From NCBI GenBank assembly GCA_030694975.1, contig JAUYTU010000008.1:22966-86965 (forward strand): a DNA stretch of 64,000 nucleotides. The letters run 5' to 3'. Source of the DNA: Erysipelotrichaceae bacterium. Lineage in GTDB: Bacteria; Bacillota_I; Bacilli_A; Erysipelotrichales; Erysipelotrichaceae. Under the pieces are notes generated by a model, which saw only the letters and a list, made by a program, of their open reading frames with translations, was not told the DNA's origin and made no database searches. Made by a program: the position numbers and the translations under genes. How positions within the stretch are numbered: the first letter of the stretch is position 1; each line of letters opens with the position of its first letter. Of the stretch, positions 44,103 through 53,419 are shown piece by piece.

Positions 44103-45293
44103 ATGTCAGTAATTATGTCCCTTAATTCCGGTAGTTCTTCGTGTAAATTTCAACTTTATACGATGCCGGCTGAAACAGTCATCTGTTCAGGCATTTTCGA
44201 AAGAATCGGTTTAACAGAAGGCACGTACACAATGGAGTTTAATGGCCGTAAAATATCAGAAACTCATCCTCTTCCAAATCACCAGACAGCCATTCAGATA
44301 TTGCTGAAGCTGATAATTGATCATAAAGTCGTTGAATCCTTGGATGATTTGGCCGGTATCGGACACCGAGTTGTTCATGGCGGCGAAAAATATGAGCATT
44401 CAGAGGTTTTCAACGATGAAGTTGCACATGACATTGAGATGCTTTGTGATTTAGCTCCTCTTCATAATCCGGCAAATCTGCTTGGTTATAAGGTATTAAA
44501 GGAACTATTACCAAATACGTTGCAAGTCGCTGTCTTTGATACCGCATTTCACCAAACCATGGATAAAGTCAGTTTCATGTATCCGATTCCATTGGAATAC
44601 TATGATCAATATAAAATTCGTAAATATGGTTTTCACGGCACTTCTCATTCTTATGTTACCCAACGCGCCCGTACAATCTTGGGCGATGAGAAAAGCAGAC
44701 GCCTGATCTGTTGTCACTTGGGTAATGGTGGTTCATTATCTGCGGTTCTTGATGGCAAATGTATCAATACTTCCATGGGATTCACTCCTTTAGCCGGAAT
44801 TATGATGGGTACACGTTCAGGCGATATCGACCCTTCCATTATGGCTTATTTAGCTCAAAAAGAAGGTCTGAGCGTAGCTCAGATTACCGATATCTGTAAT
44901 AAAAAGTCCGGTATTCTTGGTATCTCTAAAGTATCTTCCGATATGAGAGATATTGAAGCTGCTATTGCTGAGGGCAATGAAAATGCTGATTTGGCTCGCA
45001 AAATGTATGTCCAGCGCGTAGCAATGACGATTGGCTCCTATATTGCCCAATTGGGTGGTTGTGATGCCATTCTGTTCACCGCCGGTATCGGTGAGAATTC
45101 AATACCGATTCGTCAGTTAGTGATCGAATATATTTCCGAAGCATTCTCAATTGAACTTGATCACCAAGCGAATCAAACGCGCAGACAGGAAATATTGATT
45201 TCCACACCCGAATCCAAGATTGCGGTCATGGTGATTCCGACCAATGAGGAATTAATGATCGCTCGCGATACTTTCGCATTATATCAACACTGA
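44103..45293 (+). CDS. ackA: Acetate kinase
   Basis: AckA makes ATP and acetate from acetyl phosphate. The 396-residue protein has MSLNSGSSSCKFQLY, GHRVVHGGEKY, FDTAFHQTM, KYGFHGTSHSYV, CHLGNGGSLSAV, and TAGIGENS. The ATG at 44103 has AAGGCGG 6 bases upstream; a longer in-frame start has no ribosome site. It is monocistronic, ending in a strong terminator. No pta gene is near. Confidence 0.97.
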   Translation: MSVIMSLNSGSSSCKFQLYTMPAETVICSGIFERIGLTEGTYTMEFNGRKISETHPLPNHQTAIQILLKLIIDHKVVESLDDLAGIGHRVVHGGEKYEHSEVFNDEVAHDIEMLCDLAPLHNPANLLGYKVLKELLPNTLQVAVFDTAFHQTMDKVSFMYPIPLEYYDQYKIRKYGFHGTSHSYVTQRARTILGDEKSRRLICCHLGNGGSLSAVLDGKCINTSMGFTPLAGIMMGTRSGDIDPSIMAYLAQKEGLSVAQITDICNKKSGILGISKVSSDMRDIEAAIAEGNENADLARKMYVQRVAMTIGSYIAQLGGCDAILFTAGIGENSIPIRQLVIEYISEAFSIELDHQANQTRRQEILISTPESKIAVMVIPTNEELMIARDTFALYQH

Positions 45294-45355
45294 TTACCCT
45301 CCCAAAGTATCCTCCTTTAGACATTTTGGGGTAATAGAGCCTGATTCAGGCACAA

Positions 45356-45386
45356 AAAAATGAGCAATTGCACCTTGCTCATTTTT
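45356..45386. terminator. Bidirectional terminator between ackA and mtlF
   Basis: AAAAATGAGCAA, 7-base loop, TTGCTCATTTTT: T runs exist on both strands. Confidence 0.88.
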
Positions 45387-45391
45387 GCTTT

Positions 45392-45844
45392 TTACTGGGT
45401 CAGAGTCTGATAAACCAAATCAATATCCCTGGTTTCAACCAACTTCTCAACAGTTTCCAATTCCTCAAATACTGTAGCAAGATTCGCTAATATAGCCATA
45501 TGCTCCCCGTCTTTACCGGCCAAACCGACAATGACTTTGGCTGTGTTGCCATGCCAGTCGATTCCATTCGGAACAAGCAATACGGCCATACCCGAGTCAA
45601 TAATTTGATCTTTTACATCATGCACCCCGTGGGGAATGGCCAATAAATTTCCAAGATACACGGATAGATCTTCATCGCGACGGTGCATTCCATCAATATA
45701 TCCTTCTTTCACATAACCGCTGTTAACCATCATTTCTCCCACTTTTTCAATGGCTTCTTTTGCACTCATCGGTTGATTAATGATTAGGATATTCTCTTTC
45801 ATTAATATCGGCAATGCTTTTTTGCTTTTAAATGAAAATTTCAT
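45392..45844 (-). CDS. mtlF: PTS mannitol EIIA
   Basis: The 150-residue protein accepts phosphate from HPr and passes it to EIIB. It has the EIIA-Mtl pattern with YIDGMHRRDEDLSVYLGNLLAIPHG (active His in PHG) and KVIVGLAGKDGEHMAILANLA. A 20-residue N-terminal stretch precedes the core. It is the last gene of mtlA-mtlR-mtlF and there is no mtlD after it. Confidence 0.93.
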   Translation of the reverse strand: MKFSFKSKKALPILMKENILIINQPMSAKEAIEKVGEMMVNSGYVKEGYIDGMHRRDEDLSVYLGNLLAIPHGVHDVKDQIIDSGMAVLLVPNGIDWHGNTAKVIVGLAGKDGEHMAILANLATVFEELETVEKLVETRDIDLVYQTLTQ

Positions 45845-45856
45845 AGTTGTTCTCCT

Positions 45857-47986
45857 TTATGGCATGCGCCGCAACATCTCATTGCGATACCAACGCGTAC
45901 ATACGTTTTCAATCTCTTGAACTATTCTATCATGATTCTTGTTAATGATCGCCAATGAAAGCCGGTTATCTTCGATGCAGCTTTGACTTATCTGGCTTAA
46001 AATCTCGCCATGAATCTTTAATGCTGGCGATCCGATGAGCATCAATAATATGCCCGCCGCTTTTTTTGCCTGAACATCATTAAACCCGTCTTTGTCACTT
46101 AGCAATATCTTAACAATCGGTTCGCGGATAGCACTTGTCTTGGCGTGAAACAGAATGATCCGTTCGTTTTCCAAGATGACTGAACCCATTGATTCCCTTC
46201 GGACTAAATCCGCATGGATTTGAACATATTGAGCTTCATCCGAAGATGTTAGATGGGCACACGAATCAATCAATCGATCAAACGTGTAATCGGATGATAT
46301 TTCAATGACTTCTATCTGACCAATCAATTGCTTAATCATATTGTTGATCTGACCGATTTCATCGATCTTATCACTGAGTGATTCATCTTTTTTGAACAGT
46401 TCATTTTTAACTAACTTGGACTGAGCAATCGCAGACCGGATTTTCTCAATGTCGTCGTTAGCTAATAGCGGATGAACATACACACTCGGTAATAACTGTT
46501 GTTTCAAAACCAGTGTTGTCACCAACAAGTCAACTTCTCTTTCAATTCCTGCCTTAACATCTTCCATCGCTAAGGGCTTAACTTCATGTATCTCTGGAAA
46601 TAAGGAACGGATGCGTGAGGATAGCAAACTGGAAATTCCGATACCTGAAGCACATACAACACCGATGCGAATCGTTCGATTGACTTGCATCCGTTGATTC
46701 AAACGTTCGATTGCAGCGCCAAAATGCATGGCCAGATATCCGATTTCATCATCCGGAACCTTTTGCTTCAATTCAACTTCGATGACATCACATGCCTTCT
46801 TGGAATTTTTATAAACTTCGGCATATTGATCTTTGATCTGTTCGAGCAATGGATTGCGGATTTCAAGTTGATAGTACATACGGGTCAGTGCCGGGCGCAG
46901 ATGAGTAATCATCCCGATTTCAAGGACTTCATCATCAATCAGTGATATCCCCGTAATCTGTTCATATCGGCGAATAATCATTTCAACCATGCGTTTGATA
47001 TCATAATCTTTAACCAATACCTGCAAATCGTCATCCAAGGAAGAGTCGAGGTATCTCAGTTTAGCCCCTTTAAGATGCATCAGTATGTAGGCAATCTCTG
47101 CATCTGGAAACTCGATTTCAAATTCGTCTTCCATATACTCCGCCAAAACTTTTGCTTTATCATAATCTTCATCGTCTTTTAATTCTTCAAAAAGATGGGA
47201 ATCTATATCAATGATTTCATGATTGATCATACGTTCGATTGCGATGGTCAAGTGAATGACCAAACCGATGAACGAACTTTCTGCCATTCTCTGAAGGTAC
47301 CCTTCTTTGTTTTCTTTTAAAACCTCAATGACCCGAATGAGAATCTTGCGATTCAATAAACTCATGATACCGTTGGGTTCGCTCGACGAAAAGTAATCCT
47401 CAAAGTCAAATTTGTCGCGATGCATGTATATTAAGTCCATTAGTTTGTTTTCTTCAAGTTGTAAATGAACAAAATCCGTCATTGCCTTGCGAACGTCATC
47501 TTCATTGCCTTCAAGATAAACGCCCAACCCTGGACGGCGTGTCAGTTTCAATCGATAGCGATTGAACCACTCATCCAATAAGTCCATATCGTTGGATATG
47601 GTCGCTTCGGACACATCGAACAACTGCGCAAAGTTGAGAAGTTTGACAATACTTTTATTTTTAAGCAACTCCGCTGTCAGCATCATACGACGCTGTTCTT
47701 TATCGTAAAATCCCAACGTGGACTGATGATCCATCAGCGTTTTTAACAAACGACTTTTATCGGCAGGTTCACCCAACAGGCGAATGCCTACACCTGACTT
47801 TGTTTCCAGTTGCATGCCAAAAGGCTGCAACATCCGATTGCATCCCTGAATCTCTCTAAATAATGTACGTTTGCTTGTTCCGAGCTTTTCGGCCAAAGCT
47901 GCCACCGGCACGTAATCGGAGTGTTCGACCAATAAGATCAGCAACTTGATTAACCGGGGCGAAAATACATTCAGGTTTAGCGTCAT
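45857..47986 (-). CDS. mtlR: MtlR-type PRD transcriptional activator
   Basis: The 709-residue regulator has two N-terminal HTH units (1-70, 90-165), two PTS regulation domains (about 195-295 and 310-415), an EIIB-Gat-like domain with VVCASGIGISSLLSSRI (about 418-505) and an EIIA-Mtl-like domain (560-705) with LFHAKTSA. Phosphorylation of the PRDs by HPr and of the EIIB/EIIA-like domains by the PTS sets activity. It lies between the mannitol EIICB and EIIA genes as in other Bacillota. Confidence 0.93.
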   Translation of the reverse strand: MTLNLNVFSPRLIKLLILLVEHSDYVPVAALAEKLGTSKRTLFREIQGCNRMLQPFGMQLETKSGVGIRLLGEPADKSRLLKTLMDHQSTLGFYDKEQRRMMLTAELLKNKSIVKLLNFAQLFDVSEATISNDMDLLDEWFNRYRLKLTRRPGLGVYLEGNEDDVRKAMTDFVHLQLEENKLMDLIYMHRDKFDFEDYFSSSEPNGIMSLLNRKILIRVIEVLKENKEGYLQRMAESSFIGLVIHLTIAIERMINHEIIDIDSHLFEELKDDEDYDKAKVLAEYMEDEFEIEFPDAEIAYILMHLKGAKLRYLDSSLDDDLQVLVKDYDIKRMVEMIIRRYEQITGISLIDDEVLEIGMITHLRPALTRMYYQLEIRNPLLEQIKDQYAEVYKNSKKACDVIEVELKQKVPDDEIGYLAMHFGAAIERLNQRMQVNRTIRIGVVCASGIGISSLLSSRIRSLFPEIHEVKPLAMEDVKAGIEREVDLLVTTLVLKQQLLPSVYVHPLLANDDIEKIRSAIAQSKLVKNELFKKDESLSDKIDEIGQINNMIKQLIGQIEVIEISSDYTFDRLIDSCAHLTSSDEAQYVQIHADLVRRESMGSVILENERIILFHAKTSAIREPIVKILLSDKDGFNDVQAKKAAGILLMLIGSPALKIHGEILSQISQSCIEDNRLSLAIINKNHDRIVQEIENVCTRWYRNEMLRRMP

Positions 47987-48078
47987 GGTCCCACCTCAAC
48001 TCTATTATAACAATTACTCTCTGATATTCACGAGTTTGAATACGAATCTTGTCCTATAACTTGTTGCCAAAACTAAAA

Positions 48079-48098
48079 AAGAGAGGTTTCCCTCTCTC
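48079..48098 (-). terminator. Terminator after mtlA
   Basis: AGAGAGG, GAAA, CCTCTCT then T's on the minus strand. mtlR lies 90 bases beyond, so it depends on read-through or its own promoter. Confidence 0.8.
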
Positions 48099-48104
48099 AA
48101 TGAA

Positions 48105-49448
48105 TTATTTTACCAATCGGGCGACGATTTGATCGTACTCAGGTGCACCAACAAAATTGGTGATAGCTACAATTTCTGCTTGCGGAGCCACTGCTTTAGC
48201 ACGGCCGGCCAACGACTCGTGAGTGACAACGATTTGGCAATCGGCAGGAATATCTTCAATAGCCTTGTGAATGACTTCAATATCTAGTCCGGCAGCTTGT
48301 ACTTTTTTGCGCAATGTGGTTGCACCCATAGCGGATGATCCCATACCGGCATCACAAGCGAAGACGATTTTCTTAACAGCGACTTGTTTTAAATTACCTT
48401 TTAAATCTTTGACTTGAGCTTTCGCAACTTCTAAATCAGCTTCTTTATCTGTGAATTTCAAGATAACAGCAGCTACTAAAAAGGACACGGCAGCAGCAAC
48501 GGTTATACCGATTAAAACCGGAAGCAAACCGCCTCTAGGCGCCATTGCAGCTAATGCGAAGATTGATCCTGGGGACGGTGTAGCGACTAAACCTGCACCC
48601 AATACGGAGAAGGTCAATACACCGGCAGCACCACCGGCGATAACAGCTAAGACCAATAGCGGATTCATTAATACATATGGGAAGTAGATTTCATGAATAC
48701 CACCTAAGAAGTGGATAATCATAGAACCAGGAGCGGATTGTTTAGATAAACCTTTTCCGAATACAAAGTAAGCAACCAAGATACCTAAACCTGGACCCGG
48801 ATTGGTTTCGATTAAGAAGAAGATCGACTTTCCGGCTTCAGCAACTTCATTAACTCCTAAAGGACCGAAGATACCGTGGTTAAGCGCATTGTTTAAAAAC
48901 AATACTTTGGCAGGTTCCACCAAAATGGAAACTAATGGAAGTAATCCGGCATTAACGACGGATTCAACGGCAGCCGATACGCCATCGATACCTACTTGAA
49001 CTGTCGGACCGATAACGATGTATGATACTAATGCGGCACCTAATCCCAATAGACCAAGTGAGAAGTTGTTGACCAACATTTCAAATCCACCTGGGACTTT
49101 GCCTTCAACTGCTTGGTCAAATTTCTTCATTAACCATGCTGTGGCAGGACCGACGATCATTGCGCCAATAAACATCGGAACAGAGGATCCAACGATGACA
49201 CCCATCGTAGCAACAGCACCGACGACAGCACCGCGGGTACCATGAACAATACGTCCACCGGTATAACCAATTAACACTGGTAACAAGTAGACAATCATCG
49301 GACCGACTAATGCAGCGAGGTTTTCATTTGGTGTCCATCCGGTAGGGATGAATAAAGCGGTGATGAAACCCCAAGCAATGAACGCGCCGATGTTCGGCAT
49401 GACCATACTGCTGAGGAAGCGGCCAAATACTTGAATTTTTTCTCTCAT
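48105..49448 (-). CDS. mtlA: PTS mannitol EIICB
   Basis: The 447-residue protein has the EIIC-Mtl membrane domain (1-340) with MVMPNIGAFIAWGFITALFIPTG, NNALNHGIFGPLG, and GGIHEIYFPYV, then a cytosolic EIIB (360-447) with the phosphocysteine in VFACDAGMGSSAMG. EIIA is separate (mtlF). The ATG at 49448 has AAGGGG 8 bases upstream. It imports and phosphorylates mannitol. Confidence 0.96.
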   Translation of the reverse strand: MREKIQVFGRFLSSMVMPNIGAFIAWGFITALFIPTGWTPNENLAALVGPMIVYLLPVLIGYTGGRIVHGTRGAVVGAVATMGVIVGSSVPMFIGAMIVGPATAWLMKKFDQAVEGKVPGGFEMLVNNFSLGLLGLGAALVSYIVIGPTVQVGIDGVSAAVESVVNAGLLPLVSILVEPAKVLFLNNALNHGIFGPLGVNEVAEAGKSIFFLIETNPGPGLGILVAYFVFGKGLSKQSAPGSMIIHFLGGIHEIYFPYVLMNPLLVLAVIAGGAAGVLTFSVLGAGLVATPSPGSIFALAAMAPRGGLLPVLIGITVAAAVSFLVAAVILKFTDKEADLEVAKAQVKDLKGNLKQVAVKKIVFACDAGMGSSAMGATTLRKKVQAAGLDIEVIHKAIEDIPADCQIVVTHESLAGRAKAVAPQAEIVAITNFVGAPEYDQIVARLVK

Positions 49449-49495
49449 AAATACAACCCCTTTCAATTGTTTTAGAGATAGTTCTCTACAATTTC

Positions 49496-49524
49496 AGTAT
49501 AGTGGCAGCGTTTACAACATTCAA
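49496..49524 (-). promoter_or_regulatory. mtlA promoter with cre site inside the spacer
   Basis: TTGAAT, 17 bases, TATACT on the minus strand. The spacer holds TGTAAACGCTGCCA (49503-49516), one mismatch from the cre consensus. CcpA binding there would block RNA polymerase when glucose is present. Confidence 0.7.
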
Positions 49525-49579
49525 TTTATAGAAATCTAAGGTTGTCAGTAGTCAATGATGACAGTATTAGGGAATGAAA

Positions 49580-49599
49580 AAAGAGGGTGTCCCCTCTTA
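49580..49599 (-). terminator. Terminator of the NYN gene
   Basis: AAGAGGG, GACA, CCCTCTT then T's on the minus strand, overlapping the stop codon. Confidence 0.8.
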
Positions 49600-50349
49600 T
49601 ACAGCAATTCCGTTTCGGTTGCGAATGAAGACATGTTTGATGTTGGTCTTCCCGCTGCGACGTTCATCGATTTCAAATACCTTAAGATTTTTTACAAGTG
49701 CAGTCAGCTTTTGAAAACCATAGTTACGGGGATCAAAGTCCGGTTGTTTCTTCATTAAAAACGTACCGATTTCTCCTAAGAAAGCATACCCGTTATCATC
49801 CGCCAAATCATCAATCGCACTGGAAATCAAACGAATGACCTCACGACGCGATTTGTCTGACATCGTAGTCTTTTCAGGACTTTCTTTCTTGGCAATCTCT
49901 TTATCAATAATTTCGATATAAATAAACTTGTCACAGGCAACGATGAAAGGGTTCGGCGTTTTCTTCTCACCGATACCGATCACACGTTTGCCGGCTTCAC
50001 GCAGGCGAATAGCCAGTCGGGTAAAGTCACTGTCCGAAGATACAATACAGAACCCTTCAATATTTTGTGAGTATAAGATATCCATTGCATCGATGATCAT
50101 TGCACTGTCGGTTGAATTTTTGCCAACTGTGTAACCGTATTGCTGAATGGGTGTAATCGCATTTTCCAACAGCACCGGTTTCCAACCGCTTAAATTCGGT
50201 TTGGTCCAGTCGCCGTAAATACGTTTGATAAACGGCGTTCCATATCGTGCGATTTCTTCCATGACACCTTTTATATTTGCATAAGGGACATTGTCAGCAT
50301 CAATTAATACCGCAAGCCTCAAATCTTCTCTAATTTCCATTTTTTTCAC
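49597..50349 (-). CDS. NYN-domain nuclease with C-terminal OST-HTH/LOTUS domain
   Basis: Residues 5-160 form a LabA-like PIN/NYN domain: VLIDADNVPY, STDSAMIIDAMDIL, IVSSDSDFTRLAIRLREAGKRVIGIG and CDKFIYIE, with the acidic residues of a metal-dependent RNase. Residues 165-250 match an OST-HTH domain (VIRLISSAIDDLADDNGYAFLGEIGTFLMKKQPDFDPRNYGFQKLTALVKN). This pairing occurs in RNA-handling proteins of bacteria and eukaryotes. Start is uncertain: GTG at 50349 has AAGG upstream; ATG at 50340 is the alternative. Confidence 0.88.
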   Translation of the reverse strand: MKKMEIREDLRLAVLIDADNVPYANIKGVMEEIARYGTPFIKRIYGDWTKPNLSGWKPVLLENAITPIQQYGYTVGKNSTDSAMIIDAMDILYSQNIEGFCIVSSDSDFTRLAIRLREAGKRVIGIGEKKTPNPFIVACDKFIYIEIIDKEIAKKESPEKTTMSDKSRREVIRLISSAIDDLADDNGYAFLGEIGTFLMKKQPDFDPRNYGFQKLTALVKNLKVFEIDERRSGKTNIKHVFIRNRNGIAV

Positions 50350-50390
50350 CAGAATCCTTATCTTTATTTTCGTTGATGGAATGTATTGTG

Positions 50391-51560
50391 TCAATCGTTA
50401 TTGAGAAAGTCAATGGCACATTGCGCCAATCCCTTCCCTAATATCGCGATATTTTTGTCATCCCATTGAAACTTGGGATGATGATGAGATATCGGCTCAT
50501 CAATATTTTTGGCGATGCCGACATAGACAAACGCTGATGGAACGTGTTGGGCAATGTAAGCGAAATCTTCGCCACCCATACTTGGTACAGGTATTTCTGA
50601 TACATTCTGATCACCCAAGATCTTTGCAAAAGCTCCTTTTGCGACATCGACCGCCGCATCCGCATTGACCAATACCGGATATTTACGAATGACCTCGACA
50701 ACAGCTTCCGCTCCATACGCACTTGCGACATGCATCGCAATTTCCTTCAGTCGACGAGCCACCCTTTCGCGGTTTTCTTCGGATAGTGTACGAATGGTCC
50801 CGGTCATGATCGCTTCATTGCTGATAATGTTAAATGCGCTTCCGCTGTGGAAAGTCGCAATCGTCACAACCGCTGATTCTAACGGATTAACATTGCGGCT
50901 GACGATGGATTGAATGGCAGTGACGATTTGTGCACCTGCTACAATGGGATCGATGGTTGATTGAGGATACGCCCCATGTCCGCCTTTACCCGTAACAGTG
51001 ATTTTAAATTCATCCGGTGCAGCCATCATCGCACCATATTTATAGCCGGCCGTACCTTCCAGTGCACTTCCCCATAAGTGACAGCCAAAGGCCATATCGA
51101 CACCTTCAAGAACTCCTTCTTCGATCATCGGTAAGGCTCCTCCCACGGTTTCTTCGGCGGGTTGAAACATGAGTTTTACAGTACCGCGTAACTCAGATTT
51201 CATTTCAAAGAGCAAAGCTCCGGCAAGCAACAGTCCAGCCGTATGGCCGTCATGACCGCAAGCATGCATGCGTCCTGCGATTTTCGATACAATCGGGTTG
51301 CCTGGATCTTCATCCATAGCAAGAGCATCCATGTCTGCGCGCAGTAAGACGGTTTTCCCGGGTTTGTCTCCAACAATGGTTGCTAGTACGCCCGTCTTAG
51401 CAATACCTTTAACATAAGGGATGCCAACTTTATCCAGAAAGTTCATCACTGTCTGGCTGGTTTGTATTTCCTCAAAGCCGACTTCCGGATACTGATGGAT
51501 ATGATTTCTAATTTCAATGATCTCGGATTCATATTTTGATACAAGTTCGTTTAAGTTCAT
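50391..51560 (-). CDS. M20-family amidohydrolase
   Basis: The 389-residue protein has IRNHIHQYPEVGFEE, MHACGHDGHTAGLLLAGALL with metal ligands, FQPAEETVGGALPMIEEG and PSMGGEDFAYIAQHVPSAF. Members remove acyl groups from amino acids (hippurate, N-acetyl-diaminopimelate or indole-acetyl-amino acids). The start at 51560 has AAAGGAAA 7 bases upstream. Substrate cannot be decided from sequence. Confidence 0.94.
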   Translation of the reverse strand: MNLNELVSKYESEIIEIRNHIHQYPEVGFEEIQTSQTVMNFLDKVGIPYVKGIAKTGVLATIVGDKPGKTVLLRADMDALAMDEDPGNPIVSKIAGRMHACGHDGHTAGLLLAGALLFEMKSELRGTVKLMFQPAEETVGGALPMIEEGVLEGVDMAFGCHLWGSALEGTAGYKYGAMMAAPDEFKITVTGKGGHGAYPQSTIDPIVAGAQIVTAIQSIVSRNVNPLESAVVTIATFHSGSAFNIISNEAIMTGTIRTLSEENRERVARRLKEIAMHVASAYGAEAVVEVIRKYPVLVNADAAVDVAKGAFAKILGDQNVSEIPVPSMGGEDFAYIAQHVPSAFVYVGIAKNIDEPISHHHPKFQWDDKNIAILGKGLAQCAIDFLNND

Positions 51561-51573
51561 AAATTTTCCTTTT

Positions 51574-52053
51574 CTAACTGAGATTGAAATCGGCCAAGTC
51601 ATGTAGAAGTGATTTGATCGTAAACCAATCGAAGATATTGTGCATCAAACAGTAAATGATGACCAGATCTTTTTTATCGGTCCAATCAAAATTGTATCCG
51701 CCGATACCCATTAATAAGCTGGCATCAAGATAATCCAATTTCAAAGCGATGATGCATTTGATTGCGGTTTTTCGGCTGACCTGATGATCCGGATCTTGTA
51801 GATTGGAGTAGACCTGCGGACTTATTTCCGCAGCATTGTAGAAATTTGGCGGATGATTAAATCCGGCTCGCTGGGTCATGATTTCTAAAATTTCGAAAAA
51901 CCGATACGGTTTAGTCGCCCAATCGAGGGCTTGTTCCCTTCGACTCGGCGTTTGAATGGTTGGATTCAGGATGAGCTGTACGGGAAGTTGTTTATGCAAA
52001 TCTGTATTGGCTATAAACTGAACAACTTTACTTTTCGTTTCGTCATACGACAT
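51574..52053 (-). CDS. Small helical protein, putative regulator, divergent from the VWA-ADPRH operon
   Basis: A 159-residue all-helical protein. The C-terminal half (QVSRKTAIKCIIALKLDYLDASLLMGIGGYNFD...DLVIIYCLMHNIFDWFTIKSLLHDL) resembles the XRE-like helical module seen next to VWA and TerD-type stress genes in Bacillota. The first half (ALDWATKPYRFFEILEIMTQRAGF) has no clear homologue. The start at 52053 is preceded by GTGGAAA and by an extended -10 promoter TGTTATAAT. It shares a 125-base divergent promoter region with the VWA gene; a palindrome lies there. DNA binding is inference. It is followed, after 13 bases, by the amidohydrolase. Confidence 0.75.
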   Translation of the reverse strand: MSYDETKSKVVQFIANTDLHKQLPVQLILNPTIQTPSRREQALDWATKPYRFFEILEIMTQRAGFNHPPNFYNAAEISPQVYSNLQDPDHQVSRKTAIKCIIALKLDYLDASLLMGIGGYNFDWTDKKDLVIIYCLMHNIFDWFTIKSLLHDLADFNLS

Positions 52054-52077
52054 ATCATTTCCACTCTTTCTAGTTAA

Positions 52078-52150
52078 ATTATAACACATTCGCAATCTCA
52101 TGAAATTTCAATTGGCAATTGAAGTTTTCCCATGTCCGTAATTCTATAAT
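52078..52150. promoter_or_regulatory. Divergent promoter region with palindrome
   Basis: Leftward: extended -10 TGTTATAAT (52078-52086). Rightward: TATAAT at 52145-52150 without a good -35. Between them TTCAATTG, one base, CAATTGAA (52107-52123) is a perfect dyad that covers the -35 regions of both. It is well placed to be an operator for the small helical protein. Confidence 0.6.
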
Positions 52151-52177
52151 TCGAGTGTAAGGAAAAGGAGGTTCAAT

Positions 52178-53401
52178 ATGAACGATAAAGCCAAACAAAG
52201 CAAATGTGCACACGCACTGCTCGTAGTGGACTGTTCAGGTTCGATGAACAGTCATCGTGAGCAAACCATCCAAAGCGTCAATTCTTTCTTAGAAGTTCAA
52301 AGGGAGAGTGATGTTGAAACAAAGATTACCACCTGCTTTTTCAATGATATCGTAAAAACAAGCCAACCTAAATTAGTACATGATCATGGGGAGTTGACTT
52401 TCAATGACTATCACTGCTCGGGTTATACCGCATTGCTTGATGCGATTGGTCAGATGATCACAATGCATCAACCTGTCCCTGGTGAGTTGACCATGGTCGC
52501 TATTATGACGGATGGCATGGAGAATGCGAGTCAAAGGTATTCGCTTATCGAAGTCAAACGATTGATTGAAGAGAAAACCGAAGAAGGATGGCTGTTTAGC
52601 TTTCTTGGCGCAGATTTAAGTAGCAGCCGCGATGCCGATGACATTGGCATTAAAAAGGAGAATCAGAAGTTTTTTAAGAAGACTGACATGAAAGAGATCA
52701 TCGATGATGTTTCCCGAAATTTTAACAATAGTAAACTGTCCCCGCGTTTCCTTACCGCGGATGAGCTGTGCTTGTTGGATGAACGCAATCGAAAGATCAT
52801 TGTTGACACCGGTTCACCGATTTCATTTACCGATGTCAGCACGATCAACTTTCTCAATGATCGATACAGTCGGTCCAACCATCCCCTGCTTGCGATGATT
52901 CAGAAGTATCTGTCTTCGCATATCAGCGGATTGATCGGTATGGATATCTTGGGTCAATATGACTTGAGTTTCCAATACGATCGACGAATGGGTCGTTGGA
53001 CCGTAAAACCTTGGCAAGTTAACACAAGTGAAGGTGATCGATTCGATGTTGAGTATTACGGTGGAGTACCGGTTGTAGAGGCAATCGTTGACGGGAAGCG
53101 AGGTAAGTTTTTCCTTGATACCGGAGCGACGATATCCTTTCTTCGCAAAAGCTGGATTGATCATCAGCCTTACATTGGTGAAGCCGAGGATTTCTTCCCT
53201 ACGTTGGGAATATTCTCGACTGATTTATATCGCTGTCAACTACAGTTTGCCAATCGTACATTCTCTGATTCCATGGGTGTAATGCCTGAGGGATTGGAAG
53301 TATTAATTCCGGATTGGATCGATGGAATCATCGGATTAAATGTCCTGAAGGATACCAAGATCAATTTCGGATTCAAGTCTAAGTATTTCAGTTTAAATTA
53401 A
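52178..53401 (+). CDS. Von Willebrand A domain fused to two retropepsin-like aspartic protease domains
   Basis: Residues 10-185 are a VWA domain with the MIDAS motif DCSGS (Asp18, Ser20, Ser22), Thr84 in SGYTALLDA and Asp112 in IMTDG. Residues 205-270 hold IIVDTGSPISF (Asp210) and, later, GLIGMDIL. Residues 295-400 repeat the plan with FFLDTGATISF (Asp314) and GIIGLNVL. DTG plus a hydrophobic-hydrophobic-Gly motif is the retropepsin pattern, so the two units could pair inside one chain like pepsin. There is no signal peptide; it should be cytosolic. AAAGGAGG precedes the ATG. It heads the operon with two ADP-ribosylglycohydrolases. I know of no characterised protein with this order. Confidence 0.85.
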   Translation: MNDKAKQSKCAHALLVVDCSGSMNSHREQTIQSVNSFLEVQRESDVETKITTCFFNDIVKTSQPKLVHDHGELTFNDYHCSGYTALLDAIGQMITMHQPVPGELTMVAIMTDGMENASQRYSLIEVKRLIEEKTEEGWLFSFLGADLSSSRDADDIGIKKENQKFFKKTDMKEIIDDVSRNFNNSKLSPRFLTADELCLLDERNRKIIVDTGSPISFTDVSTINFLNDRYSRSNHPLLAMIQKYLSSHISGLIGMDILGQYDLSFQYDRRMGRWTVKPWQVNTSEGDRFDVEYYGGVPVVEAIVDGKRGKFFLDTGATISFLRKSWIDHQPYIGEAEDFFPTLGIFSTDLYRCQLQFANRTFSDSMGVMPEGLEVLIPDWIDGIIGLNVLKDTKINFGFKSKYFSLN

Positions 53402-53419
53402 GAAAGAGAGGTAACCTTT

